A stretch of DNA of 64,000 nt from Fibrivirga algicola (GCF_011742925.1 NZ_WAEL01000002.1:248001-312000), one strand, 5' to 3'; counted from the stretch's first letter, positions 18,067-28,312 are shown. A program made the numbers and translations. Notes: generated by a model not told the origin, from the letters alone.

Positions 18067-20397
18067 ATGACAACAAACTCTGCACCCGCAATGCCCCGGA
18101 AACAAAATCCAAAGAATGTAGCCTTTATTGGCGACTACCTACCCCGGCAGTGCGGTATTGCTACGTTTACAGCCGACATGTACCAGTCTTATGCCCGGTT
18201 TATACCCGGTGCCAAGGCATGGGTGGTATCGGTCAATGACACCACCGAAGGCTACGAATATCCTGATGAGGTTCGGTATGACTTTTTTCAACATGATCTG
18301 GAAGCGTACCGTAAAGCGGCTGAGTTTCTTAATTCAAAGAACGTTGATGTTGTTTGTCTTCAGCACGAGTACGGCATTTATGGGGGACCTGCCGGTAATT
18401 ACATCTTGACGTTGCTCCGGGGGCTGACTATGCCCATTGTATCGACGTTTCACACCATCCTAAAGACCCCCGATCAGGATCAGTTACTAACCCTGAAAGC
18501 CATTGCAGACCTGTCGGCGCGGGTAGTGTGCATGTCGGAGAAAGGGCGGCAGTTCCTGACTACGATTTACGAGATTCCAGACGAGAAGATCGACGTTATT
18601 GCCCACGGCATTCCCGATATGCCGTTCGTTGATCCGCACTTTTACAAAGACCGGTTCGGACTTGAAGGAAAGCAGATCCTGCTCACCTTTGGTTTGCTAT
18701 CGCCTAATAAGGGCATCGAGAACGTCATCAATGCCCTGCCCCGCATCGTAGAGCAGTTCCCCAATGTGGTGTACATGGTGCTGGGAGCTACCCATCCGCA
18801 CTTGATCCGGCATGAGGGAGAAGCCTATCGCGATAAACTGAAGCAACTGGCCGAGAGCAACGGGGTGCGGCAAAACGTCCAGTTTTACAATCAGTTTGTG
18901 GAACTCGAAGATCTCCTTGAGTTTTTGGGAGCCGCCGATATTTACATTACCCCCTATCTGAACCCCGCACAAATTACCTCAGGTACGTTAGCCTATTCGG
19001 TTGGAGTAGGCAAGGCGGTGATCTCTACTCCTTACTGGCATGCTGAAGAACTCCTCGCCGACGACCGGGGACGCCTCGTACCCTTTGGTGACGCAGATGC
19101 CATTGCCGATGAGGTACTGGCGTTACTGCGCGATGAACCCGCGCGACATGCGATGCGTAAACGGGCGTACCTGATGGGACGTGGCATGACCTGGGAAACC
19201 GTGATTGGTCAATATGCCGACTCATTTGCCCAGGCACGTCACGAACGCATGACGGCCACCTACACGCCGGGGCTATACCCTGGCGGACTGAGCGGTGGCC
19301 TTCACCTGCCCACGCTGAAACTCGATCATGTGTATCGCCTGACCGATTCGACCGGGATGATTCAGCACGCCCGGTATCACCTGCCTTTTTACGAGGAAGG
19401 CTACTGCACTGATGACAATGCCCGGGCGCTGATCCTGATGCTCTTGCTCAAAGAATCGGGCGTTCATGATCGGCGCATCGATCAATTGGCCGACACGTAT
19501 ATGGCGTTCATTAATTACGCGTACTCTGACGAACACCGGCAGTTCCGGAATTTTATGAGCTATGACCGGCGCTGGCTTGAAGACGTAGGCTCTGAAGATA
19601 GTACGGGCCGCACCATCTGGGCACTGGGCATGTGCATTGGTCGTACTGATGAGCACAACCCACTGGTGTGGGCTATGAGCCTGTTGGAACAAGTACTGCC
19701 AGCTACCCTCACTATGCAGTCGCCACGCGCCTGGGCTTTTGCACTGCTGGGCATCAACGAATATTTGAAGCGATTCAGTGATGACCGGCTGGCCAAAAAT
19801 ATTCGGACAAAACTGGTCGCCAAACTCCTATTCCGATTCAGCGAAACAGCCGCACCCGATTGGCAGTGGTTTGAAAACACGGTTGCCTACGATAACGGGG
19901 TACTGTGTCACGCACTGATCGTGTCGGGCGACAGCGAGGCGGTAGCCGTGGGACTAAGCGCGCTGACCTGGCTTATGGAACTCCAAACCTCAAAGCTAAC
20001 GGTAGCGTCCGACCAACGAACGCATTTCCAGCCGGTTGGCTCTAACGGTTTTCATAACCGGGATGAGGTTAAAGCAGAATTTGATCAGCAGCCCTTAGAA
20101 GCCTATAGCTCTATATCGGCTTGTCTGGCGGCCTGGCGAATAACGGGCGATATTGATTGGCAGCGCAAAGCCATGAAAGTATTCCGCTGGTTTACAGGCC
20201 TGAACGATCTGGGCTTACCCCTCTATGATTCGCTAACGGGAGGCTGCCGGGATGGATTGCATATCGACCGGGTTAATCAAAATCAGGGTGCCGAGTCGAC
20301 ATTATCCTATCTCCTGTCGCTGGCCGAGTTACAATTAGCCTTTCAACCAACAATTGAAAAGTCAATTGCCCGTTCGGTAACTAGTGCCTTATCTTAA
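18067..20397 (+). CDS. GT4 glycosyltransferase fused to an (alpha/alpha)-barrel-like C-terminal region
   Basis: 776 residues. Residues about 15-400 are a GT-B glycosyltransferase: VAFIGDYLPRQCGIATFTAD, LQHEYGIYGGPAG, TFGLLSPNKGIENVI and the nucleotide-sugar site ADIYITPYLNPAQITSGTLAYSVG. The GIATFTADMY-type N-terminus is shared with enzymes found next to GH130 genes. The C-terminal 350 residues (DNARALILMLLL, FMSYDRRWLEDVGSEDSTGR, PLEAYSSISACLAAWRIT) look like a helical-barrel domain of the six-hairpin type. It may make a mannose-containing glycan while the downstream GH130 phosphorolyses it (inference). Cytosolic; no signal peptide. Confidence 0.85.
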   Translation: MTTNSAPAMPRKQNPKNVAFIGDYLPRQCGIATFTADMYQSYARFIPGAKAWVVSVNDTTEGYEYPDEVRYDFFQHDLEAYRKAAEFLNSKNVDVVCLQHEYGIYGGPAGNYILTLLRGLTMPIVSTFHTILKTPDQDQLLTLKAIADLSARVVCMSEKGRQFLTTIYEIPDEKIDVIAHGIPDMPFVDPHFYKDRFGLEGKQILLTFGLLSPNKGIENVINALPRIVEQFPNVVYMVLGATHPHLIRHEGEAYRDKLKQLAESNGVRQNVQFYNQFVELEDLLEFLGAADIYITPYLNPAQITSGTLAYSVGVGKAVISTPYWHAEELLADDRGRLVPFGDADAIADEVLALLRDEPARHAMRKRAYLMGRGMTWETVIGQYADSFAQARHERMTATYTPGLYPGGLSGGLHLPTLKLDHVYRLTDSTGMIQHARYHLPFYEEGYCTDDNARALILMLLLKESGVHDRRIDQLADTYMAFINYAYSDEHRQFRNFMSYDRRWLEDVGSEDSTGRTIWALGMCIGRTDEHNPLVWAMSLLEQVLPATLTMQSPRAWAFALLGINEYLKRFSDDRLAKNIRTKLVAKLLFRFSETAAPDWQWFENTVAYDNGVLCHALIVSGDSEAVAVGLSALTWLMELQTSKLTVASDQRTHFQPVGSNGFHNRDEVKAEFDQQPLEAYSSISACLAAWRITGDIDWQRKAMKVFRWFTGLNDLGLPLYDSLTGGCRDGLHIDRVNQNQGAESTLSYLLSLAELQLAFQPTIEKSIARSVTSALS

Positions 20398-20406
20398 AAC
20401 AGGTTA

Positions 20407-20480
20407 TAAGTTTCAGGTTTCGAGTGCTTCTCTTATCGGCCAAACGGTGAGTGGGTGGAGTTCGTGAAACCTAAAACTTA
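20407..20480 (+). promoter_or_regulatory. Intercistronic stem-loop between GT4 and GH130 genes
   Basis: TAAGTTTCAGGTTTC (20407-20421) pairs at 14 of 15 positions with GAAACCTAAAACTTA (20466-20480), with a 44-nt loop. It fills most of the 97-bp gap between two genes that probably share a transcript, so it may attenuate or protect the mRNA. No T-run marks it as a simple terminator. Confidence 0.45.
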
Positions 20481-20494
20481 CCATTACCTTTCCT

Positions 20495-21982
20495 ATGAGC
20501 CTAAAAGCCACCCGTACAGGCGTTGTCATGCGTCCCGATCCGGCCCGAGTTCTCTTTCGACCGTTCGATCTTGGGAATAGTACACGCGTTCTGAAAATCA
20601 TCGCACGCGTAAACTCGTTGACGGAAGACGAGGTACGTCAGAAACTCGAAGAGGTCATCCGCGAGTTCGGGAATAGACACCATAAGCTTAACCCGTTCTT
20701 CCTGCGCCGTTTCGATCAGGTAAAATCTCAACTGCTGACCGACGAACCGCTAACCGATGAGCGGAAACTACTGCTTGGCGCGTACTTTACGATGGAGTAC
20801 TCGCTGGAATCGGCAGCCCTGTTCAACCCGTCGATGATCTGGCATCCTGATCAGACGAACCTACCGCCGGGCTACAAACGCTTTATTCTCAGCCTGCGCG
20901 CTACCGGAGAAGGGCATATATCGTCTATTTCGTTTCGAACCGGGTACGTTGATCAGGAGGGAAACATCATTGTTCAGAAGCCATCCAGGTACGTTACGTC
21001 ACCGGAAGCTATTGTTAGCCAGCAGTTTGATAAGAACACCTTTGTGAAAAAGCTGTATGAACTGCGGTTGATCAACAGCATCTCTGAAGGTATTCTATCG
21101 GGCCTTAGCGACGAATTCACCTTAGTTGATATTGAAGCGCAGGTGAAGCGGGTAATGAGTCAGTTTCGGCACAACGCCGAGTACGAAACCATTACCAGCG
21201 GTCTGATAGCCCTGGCCCGATCAAACTACGAAATGCACTTCGACGATGACCAGAGCATCGACGAACGCTGCATATTTCCGCATTCGCCCAACGAAACCAA
21301 CGGCATTGAAGATGCCCGGTTTGTGGAGTTTTGCGACGATGATGGCGAGGTGACCTACTACGCCACCTATACCGCCTATAACGGCCGGGTGACTTTCCCC
21401 CAGTTGTTGGAAACAAAAGACTTTACCCATTTCTCGGTCAGTACCCTTAATGGGGCCGAAGTGCAGAATAAAGGAATGGCTCTCTTTCCGCGCAAGATCA
21501 ACGGGCGCTATGCGACGCTGTCGCGGCAAGATGGCGAGAACATTTACCTGATGTTCTCGGATGATCTGTATTTCTGGCAGACCAAAGAACTGATTGTAAA
21601 ACCAACGTATCCCTGGGAATACGTTCAGTTAGGTAACTGTGGCTCACCGATAGAAACAGAAGCGGGTTGGCTGGTGCTTAGTCATGGTGTTGGGCCGATG
21701 CGTAAATACGCGATCGGCGCCTTCCTTCTCGACCTCAACGATCCATCGAAAGTGATTGGTCGCACGAAAGAGCCGATCCTGAGCCCCGACGAAAATGAGC
21801 GTGAAGGATACGTACCTAACGTGGTATATAGCTGTGGTGGCCAGATTCATGGTAACACGCTTATTATTCCTTACGCCATGTCTGATTACGCCAGTAGTTT
21901 TGCTACTGTCAACGTCGATGAACTGCTAGCTGAGCTGACAGGCGGACAGGTGGCCGCTAGGCAAGTAGTTGCCGCTATATAA
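20495..21982 (+). CDS. Glycoside hydrolase family 130 (beta-mannoside phosphorylase/mannosidase-like)
   Basis: 495 residues without a signal peptide, so cytosolic. The five-bladed propeller of GH130 is recognised from NGIEDARFVEF (catalytic Asp), AVQNKGMALFPRKINGRYA-type sequence (here EVQNKGMALFPRKINGRYA), WEYVQLGNCGSPIETEAGWL, SHGVGPMRKYAIGA and VVYSCGGQIHGNTLIIPYAMSD. The family cleaves beta-mannosidic bonds, usually by phosphorolysis. Pairing with the GT4 fusion suggests turnover of an intracellular or exported mannoside. Subfamily cannot be fixed by eye. Confidence 0.92.
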   Translation: MSLKATRTGVVMRPDPARVLFRPFDLGNSTRVLKIIARVNSLTEDEVRQKLEEVIREFGNRHHKLNPFFLRRFDQVKSQLLTDEPLTDERKLLLGAYFTMEYSLESAALFNPSMIWHPDQTNLPPGYKRFILSLRATGEGHISSISFRTGYVDQEGNIIVQKPSRYVTSPEAIVSQQFDKNTFVKKLYELRLINSISEGILSGLSDEFTLVDIEAQVKRVMSQFRHNAEYETITSGLIALARSNYEMHFDDDQSIDERCIFPHSPNETNGIEDARFVEFCDDDGEVTYYATYTAYNGRVTFPQLLETKDFTHFSVSTLNGAEVQNKGMALFPRKINGRYATLSRQDGENIYLMFSDDLYFWQTKELIVKPTYPWEYVQLGNCGSPIETEAGWLVLSHGVGPMRKYAIGAFLLDLNDPSKVIGRTKEPILSPDENEREGYVPNVVYSCGGQIHGNTLIIPYAMSDYASSFATVNVDELLAELTGGQVAARQVVAAI

Positions 21983-22002
21983 CTTACTTAAAACAGGAGC
22001 AT

Positions 22003-22038
22003 AAATGCCCAGTCGAAATACGACTGGGCATTTTTTAT
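22003..22038 (+). terminator. Terminator after GH130
   Basis: AAATGCCCAGTCG (22003-22015) pairs with CGACTGGGCATTT (22021-22033) around a 5-nt loop and is followed by a T-run. The 97 bp after it, up to the SusC promoter, are AT-rich with nothing recognised. Confidence 0.9.
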
Positions 22039-22135
22039 TTTGAGTACCAACCTAGAAATAAGCACTAAACAGAATATTATATATATTATTTTAGATATCA
22101 CCAAATTTTTATCAAACAAAAAGCTTGGATAACAA

Positions 22136-22167
22136 TTTGTTCGCTTGACAACTATCTGGTATTTTTG
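22136..22167 (+). promoter_or_regulatory. Promoter of SusC/D unit 1
   Basis: TTTG (22136-22139), a 20-nt spacer, and TATTTTTG (22160-22167) fit the Bacteroidota primary-sigma consensus TTTG-N19/20-TAnnTTTG. The spacer end ACAACTATCTGG is shared with the promoters of units 2 and 3. The leader before the SusC start is about 70 nt. Confidence 0.85.
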
Positions 22168-22240
22168 ATGTAGTCTATATGTTTTACAGGACATATAGCC
22201 ATTCGCTGTTTTTATAGATTCACTAATCAATTTACTCACA

Positions 22241-25200
22241 ATGCGAAAACTTTTAATGCTCACACAGCTACTGCTGTGTCTTATCAGCGTTCCCCTGCTG
22301 GCACAAGACCGGGTAATTACCGGGCGGGTCACTTCGGGTGAGGACGGCTCGGCGCTGCCGGGCGTAAACATCGCCATAAAAGGAACTACCCGGGGGGTAA
22401 CAACCGATGCCGATGGCCAGTATAGGGTGACGGTTCCTACGGGTACAGTTCAACTGGTTTTCTCGTTTATCGGCTTCGTTACGCAGGAAGTGGTAACTGG
22501 TACGCAGACTACACTCAATGTGACACTGACTCCCGATGCTACGAACCTGAATGAGGTAGTCGTTACAGCTTTTGGTATTCAGCGAAACGCCCGTGAAGTA
22601 GGTACGTCAGTTACCCGGATCAACAACGATCAGATTGTGCAGGCAGCCCCGGTAAACGTGGCAAGTGGCCTGACCGGTAAAGTGGCCGGTTTGCAGGTGA
22701 ACCTGACCAACAATGGTGTTGGCTCAAACCCCCGCCTGACCATTCGTGGCAACCGGTCGTTTCTGGGTAACAACCAGGCACTGCTCGTTGTAGACGGTGT
22801 CTTGACAGACATTTCGTTTCTGTCGTCGATCAACCCGAACGACGTAGAGCAAACCACGATCCTGAAAGGGCCAAGTGCGGCCGCGCTCTACGGTTCCGAC
22901 GCGTCGAACGGCGTATTGGTTGTGACTACCCGCCGAGGTGCCGGCAAAAACAAGGCGCAGGTATCGTACACCAATAACACGCAGTTTGAGAGTATCTCAT
23001 ACATGCCCGATTTGCAGCGTACTTTCAGCTCAAACGGTGGTGAAGGCAATCCCTTCCTCGACGCCAATGGCTACCGCCTGTATGTACCCTACGAAAACCA
23101 GCAGTTTGGTCCCCGCTACGACGGCTCTATTCAGCCATTGGGCTACGGTGTTCAGGTACGTAACGCCGACGGGTCTATCCGGATCGATACGCTGAAAGTC
23201 CCTTTTTCATCAACAGGCAAAGACCCTCGCCGCGCGTTTTTCAACACCGGCACGACCGTGCAGCACGACTTGTCATACCGGATCGGTGACGCATCGGAGT
23301 ACTTCGGACTTGGTATCCAGCGGGTAGATCAGAACGGTACGGTGCCTAACGACAAATATTCGCGGACAAACATCCTGCTGAATGGTGGCCGTACTATCGG
23401 TAAGTTCTCAGCTAATGGTAAGGTAAACTTCACATACTCGAACTACAACCGCGAAAACGGCGATTTCTCGCAGGGACGGCCTATCTACTGGAACGTGTTG
23501 AACCAGCCCGCCCACGCACCCTTACGTGATCCACGCCTCATGGATATTACCAGCCCGTACGGCGATGTGAACGGCTATTTCAACGCATACTACCCAAACC
23601 CCTGGTGGCAAGTGACTGGCAACAATTCGCGCGCCAAGCAGGACATTTATGCCGTGCAGGGCTTTACCGATGTAGCCTACCAGTTTAAACCCTGGCTCAA
23701 TGTACTGTATCGCTTGGGTGGCCAGTTGAACATCAGCCAGTTCAAGAGCAACCTGGCAGCAGTGTCGTTCAGCGACTACGCCAGGTCTGACCCTTGGAGC
23801 GCAGGTAACATCGCCTCATCGGTTCAACAGGTTAATGGTAACGTGAGCGACCAAAGCAGCATCTCAACCCGCTTCACGGGTGACCTGCTGGTTACGCTAT
23901 CGCCCACATTCGGTGATTTCACTACCCGACTGATTCTCGGTCAGCAAACCCGGATTCAATATGGTCGTGTCATTGCTTCATCGGCGGGCCAGCTGGTAGT
24001 ACCTGGCGTGTATAACATCGCTAACCGCCTTGGTCAACTAGTCGGTTCGGAGTCTATCTCTCAAAGCCGTCTGGTAGGTGCCTTCGCCGATCTGACGCTT
24101 GGTTATAAAGACTACCTGTTCCTGAACCTAACGGGCCGTAACGACTGGACGTCGCTGTTGGCGCCTGCCAATCGTTCGTTCTTCTATCCTGGTGCCAACG
24201 TGTCGGTGGTTCTGTCAGAAGCCGTTCCGGCCCTGAAAAACAGTACGGCGCTAACGTACCTGAAACTGCGCGGTGGCTATGCCAAAGCGGGTAACGTAAA
24301 CGTAGCGGCCTACCAGTTGCAGAACACATTCAACCCCGGCGCGGGCGTGGGTGCCTTTTTCCCGTTTGGTAGCCAGCCCGGTTTTGAATTGAGCAACCGC
24401 CTAAACTCGCCGGATCTGAAGCCTGAGTTTACGACCAACGTCGAAGCAGGTGTCGAATTCGGACTGTTCAGTCGCGTGAACGCTGAAGTGGTTGTGTACA
24501 ACACCATCACGTCGAACCAGACGGTGCCCATCGCGGTATCGCGCTCAACGGGTTACACCACGGCGCTGATCAACACAGGTACGATGAAGAACCAGGGGAT
24601 CGAAGTAGAACTGAAGACAACCCGGCCTATCGTCAATACAGGCGGTTTTACCTGGAATATCGGAACAAATTACACCTACAATAACAACATTGTTACAGAT
24701 ATGTACGGTGATCAGATTCCCCGTGTAAACATTCCGCTTGGTAATGGGGCCGGCTCAGACGTGTATGCTGCTGTGGGTCAGAATTACCCGGCGCTCTACA
24801 CAACGGATATCGTTCGTGTGCAGAACACCAATCCGAATGGCCCAAACTTTGATGCAACAGGTCAATTTGTTGGTCGTCCGGTTATCAACCCTTCTACAGG
24901 TTACCCCATTCTGGATACAGAGTTGAAATACCAAGGGACTACCCAGCCTAAACACCGGTTTGGTTTCTCAAACACGTTCGGCTACAAGGGGCTTACCCTG
25001 AATGCGGTTGTCGAGTACCGTGGCGGCGCAGTGATTTACAATGCCATTGGTAACGCACTTGAATTTACGGGAGCCGGCATTCGGACTACCTACAACGATC
25101 GGCAGAACTTCATCTTCCCGAACTCAGTGGTTGCCAATGCCGACGGATCGTTCAGCAACAATACGAGTGTTACAACCCGTGATGGGAACCTCGAATTCTG

Positions 25201-25498
25201 GACTAACTCTGGTTACCACAACGCCGGTTCGAGCTATGTAACAAGCGCCGATTTCTGGAAACTGCGTGAACTGGCTTTGAGCTACGACATTCCCGCAAGC
25301 ATTCTGGGCTTCACCAAGTTTGTGAAAACCTTTAACGTCGCGCTGACCGGCCGGAATCTGCTGATGCTGCGTCCGAAAACGAACGTCTTCACCGACCCTG
25401 AATATTCACTCGACAACAGTAACGCACAAGGAACCACCGACGAATACCAGACGCCCCCAACCCGTTTCTACGGTTTCCGGGTGAGCGTTGGTTTCTAA
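22241..25498 (+). CDS. SusC/RagA-type TonB-linked outer-membrane transporter, unit 1
   Basis: 1085 residues. Signal peptide about 1-21 (MRKLLMLTQLLLCLISVPLLA), a carboxypeptidase-regulatory-like domain about 24-105 (VITGRVTSGEDGSALPGVN), a plug domain about 110-225 (NPRLTIRGNRSFLGNNQALL, ILKGPSAAALYGSDASNGVL) and a beta barrel to the C-terminal phenylalanine (YGFRVSVGF), the usual signal for barrel assembly. With the SusD lipoprotein it imports an oligomer, typically a glycan or peptide, by TonB energy. First gene of a three-gene operon. The first 100 residues are much more like units 2 and 3 than the barrel is. Confidence 0.96.
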   Translation: MRKLLMLTQLLLCLISVPLLAQDRVITGRVTSGEDGSALPGVNIAIKGTTRGVTTDADGQYRVTVPTGTVQLVFSFIGFVTQEVVTGTQTTLNVTLTPDATNLNEVVVTAFGIQRNAREVGTSVTRINNDQIVQAAPVNVASGLTGKVAGLQVNLTNNGVGSNPRLTIRGNRSFLGNNQALLVVDGVLTDISFLSSINPNDVEQTTILKGPSAAALYGSDASNGVLVVTTRRGAGKNKAQVSYTNNTQFESISYMPDLQRTFSSNGGEGNPFLDANGYRLYVPYENQQFGPRYDGSIQPLGYGVQVRNADGSIRIDTLKVPFSSTGKDPRRAFFNTGTTVQHDLSYRIGDASEYFGLGIQRVDQNGTVPNDKYSRTNILLNGGRTIGKFSANGKVNFTYSNYNRENGDFSQGRPIYWNVLNQPAHAPLRDPRLMDITSPYGDVNGYFNAYYPNPWWQVTGNNSRAKQDIYAVQGFTDVAYQFKPWLNVLYRLGGQLNISQFKSNLAAVSFSDYARSDPWSAGNIASSVQQVNGNVSDQSSISTRFTGDLLVTLSPTFGDFTTRLILGQQTRIQYGRVIASSAGQLVVPGVYNIANRLGQLVGSESISQSRLVGAFADLTLGYKDYLFLNLTGRNDWTSLLAPANRSFFYPGANVSVVLSEAVPALKNSTALTYLKLRGGYAKAGNVNVAAYQLQNTFNPGAGVGAFFPFGSQPGFELSNRLNSPDLKPEFTTNVEAGVEFGLFSRVNAEVVVYNTITSNQTVPIAVSRSTGYTTALINTGTMKNQGIEVELKTTRPIVNTGGFTWNIGTNYTYNNNIVTDMYGDQIPRVNIPLGNGAGSDVYAAVGQNYPALYTTDIVRVQNTNPNGPNFDATGQFVGRPVINPSTGYPILDTELKYQGTTQPKHRFGFSNTFGYKGLTLNAVVEYRGGAVIYNAIGNALEFTGAGIRTTYNDRQNFIFPNSVVANADGSFSNNTSVTTRDGNLEFWTNSGYHNAGSSYVTSADFWKLRELALSYDIPASILGFTKFVKTFNVALTGRNLLMLRPKTNVFTDPEYSLDNSNAQGTTDEYQTPPTRFYGFRVSVGF

Positions 25499-25519
25499 TC
25501 GTTAAACACCAACATACTC

Positions 25520-27034
25520 ATGATTAGCAAGAAAATAGCAATCGGATCACTGGCTCTGCTGCTCGCCGTTTCGTCGGGCTGTAAAGACGAGTTTTTCGAC
25601 GTCAACAACAACCCCAACCAGGTAACGGCCGCCACACCTGAGCTGGTACTGCCCAATGCCCTGGCCAACACAGCCACTTACTATCAGACAAGTTTCACGT
25701 TTCTGAACCTGTGGATGGGCTACTGGAACTACAGTGGTAACTATTCGATCGCCACATCGGATAAGAACTACCAGTTCACCAACACGTTTAACCAGGCGGT
25801 CTGGAACAACGCGTATACGAACCTGAAGAACTACAATTACATTGAGCGGCAATCGCTGGCTCAAAACCAGCCCAATCTTCAGGCAATGGCCAAGATCATG
25901 AAAGCGTTTCACTTTCAAATTCTGGTCGATACGTACGGCAACATCCCCTACACCAATGCGTTGCAGGGACTGACTGTAGCCCAGCCCAAATACGATACGG
26001 GTGTAGCGGTTTATGAAGACCTCTTCAAACAACTCGACGCCGCCCTGACGCTGTTTGCCAGTGGTGAAACGCGGGCTGCGGCCGGTGAAACGATTAATAA
26101 CCCGGGCGCCAATGACATTATGTTCAAAGGCGACATCGGTAAGTGGCGTCGGTTTGCCAATACGCTGAAGCTTCGCATGATTTTGCGGCAGAGCGAGAAG
26201 GCCGAGCGGCAGTCGTTCGTTCAGTCAGCACTGGCCGTGTTGAAAGCGTCACCTTACGGGTTTCTGCGGGCTGGCGAGTCGGCGGCCATCAACCCCGGCT
26301 ATACCAACTCGGCGAATCAGCAAAATCCGCTGTATGCCACGTATGGCCGAGGTGTAAACGGGCAGCCAGTTGAGAACAACAACATCTACCGGGCAAACCT
26401 GTATGCACTAAGCTTCCTGATCAATACTGGCGATTACCGTACGTCAGCGTTTTACAACCCAGTAAGTGGGAACAACTTCAACGCAACGAACTTCGGTACG
26501 ATTTCGCCGCTGGTCAACAGCCAAACGTCGAGTATCGGGCCGGGTATATTGCAGAGCCCCGAGCAACCCGCTGTTATCTTGTCGTCATTCGAGTCACTGT
26601 TCCTACAGGCCGAAGCAGTTCAACGTAGCTACATCACCGGCAATGCCAAAACCTTGTATGAGTCGGCGATCATTCAGTCGTATGATTACCTGGGTATTGA
26701 AGATGAGGTTGGTACTGCCGAAGATTACGCCCGCCAATACATCGACAATGGCAACGCCAACGTAAACTGGGATCTGGCTACGAACAAGCTATCGCTTATT
26801 CTGACTCAGAAATGGGTCTCGTTAAACGGAATTGCCCCCTTTGAAGCGTGGAGCGACTATCGCCGCACAGGTATTCCAGCCGTGCCGATTTCGCAGGACC
26901 CAAGTACCTCAATCAAGCAAATACCTTCTCGCCTGCTGTATCCACAAACGGAGACGCAGTACAATGAGACAGCTGTTCGTGAACAGGGAACAGATAGCCA
27001 ATTCGACAAGACTAAGATCTTCTGGATCAAGTAA
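25520..27034 (+). CDS. SusD/RagB-family outer-membrane lipoprotein, unit 1
   Basis: 504 residues. A lipobox (LLAVSSGC, Cys about 17-19 residues in) precedes FFDVNNNPNQVTAATPELVL, the usual SusD opening. Helical TPR-like segments and KWVSLNGIAPFEAWSDYRRT near the C-terminus are typical of the SusD-like_2 group. It caps the SusC barrel and binds substrate at the cell surface. The gene starts 21 bp after the SusC stop. Confidence 0.95.
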   Translation: MISKKIAIGSLALLLAVSSGCKDEFFDVNNNPNQVTAATPELVLPNALANTATYYQTSFTFLNLWMGYWNYSGNYSIATSDKNYQFTNTFNQAVWNNAYTNLKNYNYIERQSLAQNQPNLQAMAKIMKAFHFQILVDTYGNIPYTNALQGLTVAQPKYDTGVAVYEDLFKQLDAALTLFASGETRAAAGETINNPGANDIMFKGDIGKWRRFANTLKLRMILRQSEKAERQSFVQSALAVLKASPYGFLRAGESAAINPGYTNSANQQNPLYATYGRGVNGQPVENNNIYRANLYALSFLINTGDYRTSAFYNPVSGNNFNATNFGTISPLVNSQTSSIGPGILQSPEQPAVILSSFESLFLQAEAVQRSYITGNAKTLYESAIIQSYDYLGIEDEVGTAEDYARQYIDNGNANVNWDLATNKLSLILTQKWVSLNGIAPFEAWSDYRRTGIPAVPISQDPSTSIKQIPSRLLYPQTETQYNETAVREQGTDSQFDKTKIFWIK

Positions 27035-27051
27035 TAACTCCATCACGTATC

Positions 27052-28020
27052 ATGAAAAAATTTCTCAGTCTATTTCTGGCAGGGAGCCTGGCCTTAGGGC
27101 TGACTTCCTGCCTCAAGGATGATGAACACTTCGTTGATTTCGCGGGCGCTAGTCCGGTAATCGATATTCCAACGTCGGCTTTTTACGGTGTAGCGCCCAA
27201 CGCGGCGTTTCCTATTCAGAGCACGCCGGTTAGTTACTCGTTCAACGTAAACCTGTCGGGCCCAAAAACCCTGGGACAGGACGTAACCGTTAATCTGGCG
27301 GTTGACCCGGCCGTGTTGACTCAGTATAACACAGCAAACGGCACCGATTACCAGGCGCTTCCTGCGACGCTGTATCAGCTTCCTACAAGCACAGTGATCA
27401 AAGCGGGTCAGCGCCTGGCTCCGGTATCGATCAACTTCTCGACAGGCAGCGATAAGATTGCTGATCCCGGTGCCTTCAATGATTCGGATTATGCCTTGCC
27501 TGTCCGGGTAACCGGTACAGATAACAATCTGGCCGTCAGCAGCAATTATGGATACAAGATCATCCTGGTCAAGCTAAAGAATAAGTATGATGGCGTATAC
27601 CGGCCAACTGGCACTTTGGTCGATGTGACAAATTCAGCTTTCTCAAGCTTAGCAACAGCAGGCCGCCAAGTTGATTACACATTGGAAACCGTTTCGGCAA
27701 CAAAGTGCGTGCTGACTTACAATAACTCACCGGGCACTCCATTTTGGGCAGGAACGGGTATCAGCACTTATGCCAATTTTGCTCCCGTAATTGAATTCGA
27801 CCCGGCAACGGACAAAATCATCTCGGTGACAAACTACTATGGTCAGCCAGCCAGCAACACTCGCTCAGCTCAATTGGACCCCACTGGTGTGAATGCGTTC
27901 AACCCAGCTAACAGGAGTATTCGGATCAAGTACCAGATGCGTCAGCCTAGTGTAGTAACAACGCCACCAAACATCCGGGCAGTCTGGGATGAACAGTGGA
28001 CATTTCTACGGGAGCGGTAA
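27052..28020 (+). CDS. DUF1735/DUF4361-like surface lipoprotein, unit 1
   Basis: 322 residues with lipobox LGLTSC. The N-terminal half (VDPAVLTQYNTANGTDYQAL, LPTSTVIKAGQRLAPVSI) matches the DUF1735 beta-sandwich seen next to SusCD pairs, and the C-terminal half (LVDVTNSAFSSL, VTNYYGQPASNTRSAQLDPT, YQMRQPSV) the DUF4361-like region. Such proteins are thought to be accessory surface binding proteins; the ligand is unknown. It follows SusD by 17 bp. Its C-terminal 90 residues are close to those of the unit 2 protein. Confidence 0.85.
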   Translation: MKKFLSLFLAGSLALGLTSCLKDDEHFVDFAGASPVIDIPTSAFYGVAPNAAFPIQSTPVSYSFNVNLSGPKTLGQDVTVNLAVDPAVLTQYNTANGTDYQALPATLYQLPTSTVIKAGQRLAPVSINFSTGSDKIADPGAFNDSDYALPVRVTGTDNNLAVSSNYGYKIILVKLKNKYDGVYRPTGTLVDVTNSAFSSLATAGRQVDYTLETVSATKCVLTYNNSPGTPFWAGTGISTYANFAPVIEFDPATDKIISVTNYYGQPASNTRSAQLDPTGVNAFNPANRSIRIKYQMRQPSVVTTPPNIRAVWDEQWTFLRER

Positions 28021-28045
28021 GTAAGCAACTGATTCGTTCGGTCTC

Positions 28046-28111
28046 TAACTACCCCCAACAACAAAGCGGTGCCTATGAAAATGGGCACCGCTTTGTTGTT
28101 GGGGGTAGTTA
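28046..28111 (+). terminator. Long terminator hairpin after SusC/D unit 1
   Basis: A perfect 28-bp stem (28046-28073 with 28084-28111) has a 10-nt loop. It is the longest uninterrupted stem in the window. The next 200 bp, to the unit 2 promoter, are AT-rich and show no gene. Confidence 0.85.
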
Positions 28112-28312
28112 GTCAGATGAAGAAGTGCTACTTATTTCCATCTAGCCAAGGCACTATTCAGCTACTATACTTATAGAACTATTACCAGCTTAACCTAGAA
28201 TTAAAGTTGCAAATCGACCGTATTAATGGCCTTTACAGCCTAGAAAGCGAATATTATAGACGCATATCATACTTATACCATATAAATACAATGCCAAAAA
28301 GCGCAAGTCCGA

